Shown: positions 59,840 through 64,000 of the stretch, in pieces | Numbering within the stretch: position 1 is the first letter of the stretch | Layout: each line of letters begins with the position of its first letter | Source of the DNA: Eumeta japonica | Taxonomy: Eukaryota; Arthropoda; Insecta; Lepidoptera; Psychidae | DNA: 64,000 bases | NCBI GenBank assembly: GCA_005406025.1 | Contig: BGZK01002008.1 | Span: forward strand, 1-64,000 | Direction: 5' to 3' | Position numbers and translations under genes: made by a program | The notes under the pieces: generated by a model | Told to the model about the DNA's origin: nothing | The model's database searches: none | Seen by the model: only the letters and a program-made list of their open reading frames with translations

Positions 59840-62741
59840 AGAATATTCTATGTTATTGTTGACATTATTGAAATCAGTTATCTATTTGGATTACACTGGA
59901 CAGACAGAGCAACAAGTGGGTTTTGATATCATGAAAAATTAATATATGACTTAATAAAAGGTAAATTTTATGATCATATATCACGTTTTTGGTTTTCTGA
60001 CAAAATGTGTGTTGAAAGAAAATATGAACTATATACACATAGGACACAGTACCTGTGTACCAGCCAAACAGTCAGAGAGCATGTGCGCCTTGATGAGTCT
60101 GGCCAGATGGGCGTGGTTAGCAGCAGAGGAACTTAACGATATCAGACTTTTCACCCTTGACTTCAAAGATGCACCGGTGCCAACAGTGGGTGTTTCTAAC
60201 CACCATCTGCATAAGAAATTGAGAGAAAAATTTAGTTTTGTAAAATATTATTTTTATTTATTTTTTCACAAATATTTAAGATAGAAATATCCATATATCA
60301 TGAAGGAGCATCCATGAGCCATGTAGTTTGTTTCTTTAATTTTTGGTCACTCTTGTCTGATAATCCATGCAGCCATTCTCATGTAAATTTGTTTTGCTTG
60401 AACATTGTATCAACAGGTAATACATTCCATAATTATTGAATAGCAGATGGATTTCTTACATTTTTTGCCATGGTCTACAAAGAAGAAAATTATACCTACT
60501 AGTACAGATAATTACATTGACAAATATTTATTTACCTTAAAATTTCATAAAAAGATCTCTCTTCTTGAAGTTCTGAAAACTGAGCAGCGATGGAAAATTT
60601 TCAGCGTTGTCCGTTTCAAAATTGAAACACACCATTCCATTTGGCGATCTATTTTCTAGAAGATTCACAGATTTTTCTTCTTTCCCATTATTTTCCGCTT
60701 CACATTTAAGGCCGTAAGAATTGAGCAAAAACTTGGCCAAGTCAGGACAGAAGCTTCTGACTCTCACGTTTTCTCCGATGAGTTTCAGGGAATGTTTTTC
60801 TAACATTACCTCAAGAACATATCTCTGTCTATGTAAACTTCTAACAGCAAAATATGTACAATTATGTACAGATCTTAAAATTAAATGGCTTAAAATTAAT
60901 TTATTGTCGTTTGATAATGTATTTAACTTCATTTCTACTTCATTAAGATCATCTTCATATTGAGCAGATAATAAAATGGAAATCAGAAAGTACATTTCTC
61001 CATTTATACTAAGAATCATATTATTTTTTAATAAAGTGTCATAAATTTCAACTAATATATCAATTTCTCCCTTAAACGTCAACTTATTTATGTCGGCTTT
61101 TATTAAATTTTGTTGTTTCTCTTTGAATCTTTCCTAGTGATTTTTATTTGTGGAGTGAACGGAGTTTTTAAAGAATCGCTCGATGTGTTTAAAATGTTAA
61201 ACTTTTCCATTAATTTATGTCTTTCTTGCTTTAATAAATTTCTTTCGGCGTCAAAGCCGCTTGATGACTCTTTAGGCTGTATGTTTGGTTGTTTGAAAGC
61301 CAAGTTTTGTTCTAACACCAAAGGTGACATCTGATTGAAGGGCTCATTTACAAAACCTGTTGCTTGATTAAAATGTTTCGGCTCAATGTTGTCTATAATT
61401 GTAGGTTTTATTCTGCGTTTCTCTTTATTCGATGACGATCTTTTAGCTCCTATTTCTGGAAACATTTCTGAATTACTTATATCCAAATCTATTTTGTCTT
61501 TGGAATCTGGTATTGATTCGTTTGAATAATTTTTGTATTTCTTCTTTTTGGAGGTTTTATTTTGAGCGTTTATTATGTAGTCACCAAGACTAACTGTTTT
61601 TTCAGAGCTTGATACTCTAGTACTATGCCTATGACTTAATCTAGGTGTATCACATCTCTCGGTGTGGTATTCTTTAGAGATTTGACTATATGAGTTCACT
61701 CTAGAATTACTTCTAGAATTAGATTCATGTGGTGTTACTGGACTTGAGACAGGAAGGTTGGGATATTCTGATGCCTTAATTCCATTCTTCATTGGTGTAC
61801 TTGATATCACTAATCGTTCGATACCTGCACTCACTTTTGATTCATCAGATTCTGTCCTTAAGGAGCTTGAAGACTTGCTGATTTCGTGAGATCTACTCTT
61901 TGAATGCTCAGTCTCATTGAATAGTCTAGTTTTGACCTTCCTCACTGCTTTTCTTTGATTGGAAGACTTATCTTTGCTGGGAGATTCTTGGGATTTATGT
62001 CTTTCTTTGACTGTCAGAGTGTCCATTTGTTTCTCTGATTCACAAGCACTGGTTGGTTCACTGGCTGATCGTTGGTGTTTTAGTTTTGAGTTGTAAATTT
62101 TCTCAGGCGTACTTTGGTGTTGTAGAATTTGTAAGGCATTGCTATTTGTTTGTAATATACTAAAAGAAAAAAAAATTTAATAACAAAAGTTTACTATCTA
62201 GCATTATAAAAATATATGTGAATACATAACATAGAAACAGCAACAGTACGAATTTGTTTTAACTTCATCAAATTAGTAATAACATGAATACTAAACTTCA
62301 TCTAAAAAACAGTAATAGTCTCTTGATGTAGATATAAAATAAAAATGAATATTAATTAATTTAAATATTGCAAATAATAAATAAAGTACCTCCTTTACAA
62401 TTCTTATCAAGTCCATTGAAGAAATTGTGATATACTTAGAAAAGTAAACTATACTATAAACATTTAAATTATTAACATACCTATCAGTTTGGTTTCTCAA
62501 ATAAGATAAAAAATATGCAACAAACTCTCCTTTGTTACAACAAAATAATAAACATTCTTCAGGTATGTCCTGTGGTAAGAAAAGTCGAAAATATAAAACA
62601 TAGATATAACTCACAGTTAGTGGTTAATAACACTAAGCTTAAATTATAATATACCTCTGAAGAATTTGTTTCGAGCCATTTTATTATAGTATCTAAATTT
62701 AATTTTCCCGTAAGGACACTTTCTATTATTGTTTCTGGCAT
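44229..62741 (-). CDS. CDAN1: Codanin-1 (discs lost orthologue), 16 coding exons, two frame breaks in exon 3
   Basis: Spliced gene on the minus strand. All 15 introns are GT/AG and all exon phases match. The modelled protein is about 1,444 residues, against about 1,230 for human CDAN1. Family knowledge: Codanin-1 binds the histone H3-H4 chaperone ASF1 and retains it in the cytoplasm; human mutations cause congenital dyserythropoietic anaemia type I; the fly orthologue is dlt. Seen here: an N-terminal helical piece (1-59); a Ser-rich disordered region with SLGDYI (about 249), MFPEIG (about 291) and the ASF1-binding-type motif RRIKPTII (about 307-314); a helical KQERHKLMEKF segment; FNFETDNAENF and FKKRDLF; ITVPWLVQYLS; FRHITP; MVSDRVTSATVKQLV of the Codanin C-terminal domain; and LCPRNIVIL near the end. 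Exon 3 is broken at about 61,126-61,133 and at 60,549-60,553. Read literally, the first break ends the protein at about 410 residues. The start ATG has A at -3. Identity is very secure; integrity of this copy is not. Confidence 0.95.
44497..44899 (+). mobile_element. Solo LTR (BEL/Pao- or gypsy-like)
   Basis: Starts TGTTACGAAC and ends GTTTCGTAAT(A), which are near-inverted ends. It contains a TATAAATAG box at about 44,779 and a CTGAATAAA poly(A) signal about 40 nt further on, the usual R-region layout. Flanks aatac / aatat suggest a 4-5 bp target duplication. Its 5' end is 118 bp from CDAN1 exon 16, so its promoter reads away from that exon, antisense to the gene. Confidence 0.55.
45300..45745 (-). 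pseudogene. LINE reverse-transcriptase fragment (RTE-like)
   Basis: The minus strand reads SACIRIIGTDRVILAPSTCE, LQEMVNKMYDCVKKRGMKVN, VSKTKVMVFERAK and, in the next frame, EFVYLGSLFTNDDKHD. This is the segment after the YADD box of RTE-like LINEs. The YADD itself is degraded to GTDRVIL. Same orientation as CDAN1. Confidence 0.8.
45935..46075. repeat. Minisatellite, about 34-bp unit x 4
   Basis: Four copies of acaagattttcctcaatcag followed by taaatatccttcat, with 1-3 bp length differences. In CDAN1 intron 15. Confidence 0.9.
46342..46510 (-). CDS. CDAN1: CDAN1 coding exon 15
   Basis: 169 bp after ttgttttcag. Encodes ILCPRNIVILSNSRCTASEV, WDSMANFVVFLMRNNYLSED and CLAVYRQDWPQ. It matches the vertebrate [28 protein letters not shown]...LHQAQWPGDF block. 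A decayed copy with identical exon length lies at 32,952-33,120 on the plus strand. Confidence 0.95.
46511..47108 (-). other. CDAN1: CDAN1 intron 14
   Basis: 598 bp. A GC-richer patch at 46,790-46,930 has, on the minus strand, a TAGTCTAGCTTGG block resembling a Pol III A box, probably an old SINE-like repeat. The rest is plain. Confidence 0.4.
47109..47230 (-). CDS. CDAN1: CDAN1 coding exon 14
   Basis: Encodes VSDDEGNGKPTRIVIAPVVI and NDETVKEPESCDDMLQYFD, an acidic linker. Acceptor tttgtccag, donor GTGAGCAT, phase 2 out. Confidence 0.9.
47231..48478 (-). other. CDAN1: CDAN1 intron 13 (1.2 kb)
   Basis: Largely filled by a mariner relic on the opposite strand (47,500-48,165). The rest, next to exon 13, is AT-rich and plain. 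Confidence 0.7.
47500..48165 (+). pseudogene. mariner transposase relic, 3'-truncated
   Basis: Plus strand, antisense to CDAN1. Recognisable pieces in broken frames: MIFYNFKCNLTAQQSLARF, FRDGSPSTAVNNKNID, DRHVTYHEIRAFLGIGMSQI, FIAMTPKQRA and an HMATVALENRHTVN-like end, where the DNA stops matching. The C-terminal catalytic part is missing. A different mariner lineage from the 49.7-50.7 kb relic. Confidence 0.85.
48479..48657 (-). CDS. CDAN1: CDAN1 coding exon 13
   Basis: 179 bp with a tttatacag acceptor. Two leading bases complete an Ile codon from exon 12. Encodes KPNDFENILEKLHSIWNENS (vertebrate ARRLLHMLLSLWKEDF) and then a linker SLEAYLPERRGDLSPKFRNL ending in phase 0. A perfect 84-nt hairpin begins 25 nt upstream of this acceptor. 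Confidence 0.88.
48683..48766. repeat. Perfect 41-bp inverted repeat with 2-nt loop
   Basis: Left arm 48,683-48,723 begins tccgtaagaatatgtg. Right arm 48,726-48,766 is its exact reverse complement; the spacer is GA. It ends 25 nt from the exon 13 acceptor in the pre-mRNA, so it would fold across the region where the branch point is expected. Confidence 0.95.
49690..50680 (-). pseudogene. mariner transposase relic (mellifera-like), internally deleted
   Basis: Same strand as CDAN1 and inside its intron 12. Fragments in order: VPVRVARNWFKHFQFSNFDV (helix-turn-helix part), ISFYGIAEEFEMDHKTVLIH, KRLITGSEKWITYDKNVR, then after a deletion ELINRKGVIFHHNNTRSH, LPYSPDLAPSDFRLFRSL and FFDEKSQKFYSNGI. 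Two of the three catalytic Asp positions are altered: the GDE motif reads GSE and HHDN reads HHNN. The third, PDLAPSD, is kept. Frame breaks at about 50,390 and 50,070. It cannot encode an active enzyme. Confidence 0.9.
51426..51582 (-). CDS. CDAN1: CDAN1 coding exon 12
   Basis: Encodes EQICLLLEYEEIENLTVTLE, then ACCKNTNIFKRPATTKALQQ and LTVELSIVY. This aligns with the vertebrate 'EHLEQLLGQLGQTLRC...CSVELASLLV' region. Phase 1 out at GTAAGTAT. Confidence 0.93.
51999..52174 (-). CDS. CDAN1: CDAN1 coding exon 11
   Basis: Begins with two bases after an accatag acceptor and encodes ILCKDIEEEMKNLLILGENA, then SLESMMLSQEEFDRVNAS and PSNIIINLK. Phase 0 out at GTAGGTTA. Intron 11 (51,583-51,998) contains a patch that may be repetitive at 51,760-51,920 but nothing identifiable. 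Confidence 0.92.
52175..53265 (-). other. CDAN1: CDAN1 intron 10 (1.1 kb) with an unexplained antisense ORF
   Basis: A 148-codon open frame lies on the plus strand at 52,278-52,724, antisense to the gene. Its translation is Ser-, Cys- and Phe-rich with no motif I recognise. It is most likely chance or transposon residue. Confidence 0.4.
53266..53488 (-). CDS. CDAN1: CDAN1 coding exon 10
   Basis: Encodes NQLLNTLRNIYSNQLKSLRS, then an Ala-rich helix ARAGMALQALLANN and SLARISKWIDDNWSSVG. The last segment matches the vertebrate GLATEKACAWLSANI region. Donor GTGAGTCA; phase 1 out. Confidence 0.94.
53955..54149 (-). CDS. CDAN1: CDAN1 coding exon 9 (start of Codanin C-terminal domain)
   Basis: 65 codons, phase 0 at both ends. 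It encodes VLEMVSDRVTSATVKQLVAC, matching the '[21 protein letters not shown]' core of the Codanin-1 C-terminal domain, and then RIESVAAVKVWQENDGRDT. Intron 8 is 228 bp. Intron 9 (53,489-53,954) is AT-rich with no recognised element. Confidence 0.95.
54378..54938 (-). CDS. CDAN1: CDAN1 coding exon 8
   Basis: 187 in-frame codons, both ends phase 0. Starts SQPPIDFKGIIENSM and includes LCITVPWLVQYLSMLDYASL, FLRLCFGWLFDLPNFPQEVF, a LINEHILNEVCPFLKDV segment and the conserved FRHITPVTMS. These match the LTVPWLVEFLS, LGWLFQIP and MRKITPTTT landmarks of vertebrate Codanin-1. Confidence 0.96.
54939..56079 (-). other. CDAN1: CDAN1 intron 7 (1.1 kb)
   Basis: AT-rich. It contains a degenerate purine-rich repeat patch at 55,640-55,880 (aattgaaagcaagacgg, aatcgagagttggga...) of the kind also seen at four other places in the window. 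No exon is missing here: exon 7 (..AIRNY) joins exon 8 (SQPP..) in phase 0. Confidence 0.7.
56080..56300 (-). CDS. CDAN1: CDAN1 coding exon 7
   Basis: Encodes INLKKLRLLAKFMGFLIALP and VLETEIAIRNY. It corresponds to the hydrophobic LLSLRLLAKFLGFVAFLPY block of the family. Phase 1 in, phase 0 out (GTAAGTTG). Intron 6 is 288 bp. Confidence 0.95.
56589..56707 (-). CDS. CDAN1: CDAN1 coding exon 6
   Basis: Encodes DLIMYAENEAFRTHLKDALG and SELCTLDATCM. This is the conserved stretch after the FxRD motif (vertebrate DFILSASSFQFNxHLMDSL). Donor GTAAGTGC; phase 1 out. Confidence 0.94.
57205..57308 (-). CDS. CDAN1: CDAN1 coding exon 5
   Basis: Encodes ESKLTKLQRRLTGP then LPKFTGTQVFYR, the counterpart of the 'KLGRLRRLQERL...FPGCQGFFRDFI' region. 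Phase 0 in, phase 2 out at CG/GTAAATG. Intron 5 (56,708-57,204) contains a short (TA)n near 57,175 and nothing else recognised. Confidence 0.94.
57972..58760. mobile_element. pogo/Tigger-type MITE with transposase remnant
   Basis: 789 bp with terminal inverted repeats cagtgaattt... / ...aaattcactg, flanked by TA on both sides as expected for Tc1/mariner-pogo insertion. The right end reads 'gttataaccaaaattcactg' and the left has the related but diverged 'gttatagcgatgtc' block. Inside, the plus strand at 58,357-58,629 is open for 90 codons: acidic EKKDEEDEEDCN, then TTRDALCATTTLKKY, resembling the C-terminal tail of Tigger/Jerky-type transposases. The DDE core is absent. Confidence 0.75.
59159..59342. 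repeat. Foldback (imperfect inverted repeat) element
   Basis: Two arms of roughly 85 bp in inverted orientation. The left arm begins gtgtgcacagagatccagac and runs through gctaaaaaaa, gatttcagcattgttt and tatgcaacggtaag. The right arm repeats each block in reverse order. Arms differ by a few substitutions and indels, so this is an old structure. It belongs to no family I can name. Confidence 0.65.
59744..59830. repeat. Compound (AC)n(AT)n(TG)n microsatellite
   Basis: About 21 nt of AC, 18 nt of AT, then about 50 nt of TG. The CA and TG halves are complementary, so the tract is a self-complementary dyad. Confidence 0.95.
60053..60206 (-). CDS. CDAN1: CDAN1 coding exon 4
   Basis: 154 bp after a cttatgcag acceptor. 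It completes the Arg codon and encodes WWLETPTVGTG then SRVKSLISLSSSAANHAHLA and RLIKAHMLSDC. It ends CAG in phase 0 at GTACTG. It matches the 'W..GLGSRIRAMMGQLS..CSHSHFVRLF' stretch of vertebrate Codanin-1. Confidence 0.93.
60536..62159 (-). CDS. CDAN1: CDAN1 coding exon 3 (large, disordered, ASF1-binding motif; frameshifted twice)
   Basis: A 1,624-bp exon with the Ser/Lys-rich disordered half of Codanin-1. In order it carries SLGDYI, MFPEIG, KRRIKPTIID (equivalent of the vertebrate RRINPTPVS ASF1-binding region), LLKQERHKLMEKF, and then the helical domain INKLTFKGEIDILVEIYDTL and VHNCTYFAVRSLH. The frame changes once at about 61,126-61,133, inside minus-strand AGGAAAGATTC, and again in the A-run at 60,549-60,553. 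Net missing sequence of one or four bases at the first site and one base at the second restores a single frame. The second restoration makes RDLF continue as YEIL and splice in phase 2 to exon 4, as the family requires. Intron 3 (60,207-60,535) is plain. Confidence 0.92.
60549..60553 (-). other. CDAN1: CDAN1 frame break 2 (A5/T5 homopolymer)
   Basis: Literal reading gives RDLFMKF and a stop two codons before the donor. One more base in the T5 run (A5 on the plus strand) gives RDLFYEIL and the exact splice phase required by exon 4. Confidence 0.85.
61126..61133 (-). other. CDAN1: CDAN1 frame break 1
   Basis: Upstream of this point the frame reads TPFTPQIKITR. Downstream the conserved frame is one phase off (RFKEKQQNLIKADINKL). 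No GT/AG intron fits between them. The local minus-strand sequence, aggaaagattc, is a short AAAG-like tract, so loss of one tandem AAAG unit or of a single base would explain it. Confidence 0.85.
62481..62569 (-). CDS. CDAN1: CDAN1 coding exon 2
   Basis: Follows a ttaccacag acceptor and encodes DIPEECLLFCC then KGEFVAYFLSYLRNQTDR. This matches the 'EFVPFLLNFLREQ' type segment near the N-terminus of Codanin-1. It ends with two bases of a split codon before GTATGTT. Intron 2 (62,160-62,480) is AT-rich and holds nothing recognisable. Confidence 0.9.
62655..62741 (-). CDS. CDAN1: CDAN1 coding exon 1 (start codon)
   Basis: 29 codons, starting MPETIIESVL and ending in phase 0 at ETNSSE before a GTAT donor. 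The start is the only ATG at the head of this open stretch. It encodes the short N-terminal helix with a WLE motif that resembles the WIARS region of vertebrate Codanin-1. Intron 1 is only 85 bp. Confidence 0.88.
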
Positions 62742-63763
62742 TATTACATTTATTATTTAACTCTAAATCGATTTTCCAATCTGCATTTGACAGAAAAGAC
62801 GCCATCTATCTATGCCACAGTTTGATTAACTACTTGACCACAAGTTTTATATATTCTATTGCTATATTAATGCCACAGATTACACTAGATTCTGGAAATA
62901 ATTCGCTTTTTGTTGACTACAATCAGTATTGCCAACATTTTTACTGAAAAATTAGCTAAAGTGATGTAAAAAAACGCTTTATTATGCTAAATTTATTTTC
63001 AATGTGCTAAATAAAATATAAACAACATTTCTAGTAATTTACTAACCTGTTTAACTGTACTCTTTTTATTTTTTCATTTCAAATATGTTTGAGGTAAAAC
63101 ATATTTAATTTTATGAAGGGTATTAAAATGACACTATCAAATCCAAAGATAATGTATATAGTTACATCAATTCCATTATTTCAATTACAGAGAAAAGTTT
63201 TGAGACAATTTTATTTTGAATTTTAAATTATTGTTAATGATTTTAAATTCAAAATGATACATTTTTTATATGATATTATTCTTTATTGATACTACCATTT
63301 GCATTTTACAAATTACATCAAATGTTAACTCATTAGCTTCAGCTACTGCAATAAAGATTATTATAGTACGATACGTCAAGAAGAACTAAGAAGCAAAAAT
63401 ATAACGTTCTGTAAGCTTTAGCATGATATAGAATAAACGGCCTATACTATACAAAGGAACAGAAGGGATAAAGAAACAGTGGAGAAGCAGCGGCCTGCAC
63501 ATTCTTTCTCTCCACGAGTATATCTCTCTCTTTCTATAAGCTATACATACGCGTTCCCCCCCGCCTTTTCTCATTTTCTCTCTCTCAGGTTGAAGCAACA
63601 CTGTTTTGCGTATACCGTATAGAATCGATCATTTATCTTTCTGCAAATATTTATAATCTCCGTTTTTTAGAACAACTTTGCAAAAGAAATAATATTCTTT
63701 GAAGTAGCCATTTCTGAAAAAAATAGATTAGACCATGTACAAAAAATTTATGAACTCACAACT
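62742..63763. other. Intergenic spacer between CDAN1 and the upstream exon
   Basis: AT-rich. It holds the CDAN1 5' UTR at the left and the probable 3' UTR of the upstream gene at the right, with a CT-rich patch near 63,500-63,590. No coding signal is seen. Confidence 0.5.
62798..62807 (-). promoter_or_regulatory. CDAN1 5' region with AGATGGCGTC motif
   Basis: Minus-strand AGATGGCGTC sits about 60 nt upstream of the CDAN1 ATG. It resembles the AAGATGGC (YY1/pleiohomeotic-type) core found near starts of housekeeping genes. No TATA box is obvious. The transcription start is not determinable from sequence. Confidence 0.3.
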
Positions 63764-63879
63764 TTAGCAACAGCTGACGATCGTCCATGTTGCCGCACCC
63801 TCCAGCTCTACGTTGCCGAACGCGACGCGCGGCTCGCAGTTATCCGATTCGTACAGCTGCGGTCGGTTGCGAACTTGCA
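63764..63879 (-). CDS. Terminal coding exon of an unidentified gene
   Basis: A GC-rich island in an AT-rich setting. A tagcttcag acceptor opens a frame QVRNRPQLYESDNCEPRVAF, GNVELEGAATWTIVSCC, stop, entered in phase 2. I do not recognise the protein. The rest of the gene would lie beyond position 64,000, on the same strand as CDAN1 and about 1 kb upstream of it. A minus-strand AATAAA at 63,282-63,287 could end the transcript. An alternative is a first exon starting at the internal ATG (MDDRQLLLK, then GTGAGT); both readings use the same strand. Confidence 0.45.
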
Positions 63880-64000
63880 CTGAAGCTATAGGTATTTTAC
63901 TTATTCGCTGTTTTTTAACTTTTTACGATAGAGACTTTTTTTGTAATGATATGTTATTAATGTTAGGTTACAATTATAGTATAAGTATTAACTTTAAGCT

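Larger units (their letters stand above)
57309..60052 (-). other. CDAN1: CDAN1 intron 4 (2.7 kb)
   Basis: Carries a pogo/Tigger MITE, a foldback element and a compound CA/TA/TG microsatellite (listed separately). No further exon is needed: exons 4 and 5 are both phase 0 at the join, and GTQ/ESKL fits the family. Confidence 0.8.

Noticed and set aside
63767..63792. ATG (MDDRQLLLK) with a GTGAGT donor as a first exon.
   Set aside because: Kept only as an alternative; the longer acceptor-supported frame explains the GC-rich block better.

Overview
The window is AT-rich, intron-rich eukaryotic DNA loaded with mobile elements. It is almost certainly from an insect, and the repeat content (Helitron-like ends, several mariner lineages, pogo and hAT MITEs, tRNA-derived SINEs, RTE-like LINE pieces, BEL/gypsy-like LTR fragments) fits a moth or butterfly best. 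That assignment is an inference. There are no bacterial operons, rRNA genes or CRISPR arrays. The one gene I can read almost completely is Codanin-1 (CDAN1; Drosophila discs lost, dlt) on the minus strand at 44,229-62,741. It has 16 coding exons, and every junction is GT/AG and phase-consistent. The modelled protein is about 1,444 residues once two reading-frame breaks in exon 3 are allowed for. The protein binds the histone chaperone ASF1 and holds it in the cytoplasm. A short terminal exon of an unidentified minus-strand gene lies upstream at 63,764-63,879. Layout: 0-18 kb is gene-poor, with a broken mariner, a cluster of related MITEs, a 120-bp tandem repeat, copies of a dispersed repeat that opens with a 'ggacaagtgcg' block, SINE fragments, and a MITE inserted into the A box of a SINE. 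18.8-21.2 kb is a minisatellite of about 24 units of roughly 100 bp; its minus strand keeps the A-box and, in the first copies, the B-box of a tRNA-like sequence. 21-31 kb is mostly featureless, with a CpG-rich patch, a LINE fragment, a Helitron-like element and a hAT-type MITE. At 32.95-33.76 kb, in inverted orientation, lies a decayed genomic copy of the last two Codanin-1 exons with their intron and 3' flank. A 165-bp three-part minisatellite follows. 35-43 kb is a nest of LTR, Helitron, mariner and pogo pieces. 44-62.8 kb is Codanin-1, whose introns hold a solo LTR, a LINE reverse-transcriptase fragment, two mariner relics, a perfect 84-nt hairpin, a pogo MITE and a foldback element. The most interesting signals are the inverted partial duplication of Codanin-1, the tRNA-like minisatellite, the hairpin 25 nt upstream of a Codanin-1 splice acceptor, the MITE-in-SINE insertion, and the two small indels that break Codanin-1 (allelic loss or assembly error).
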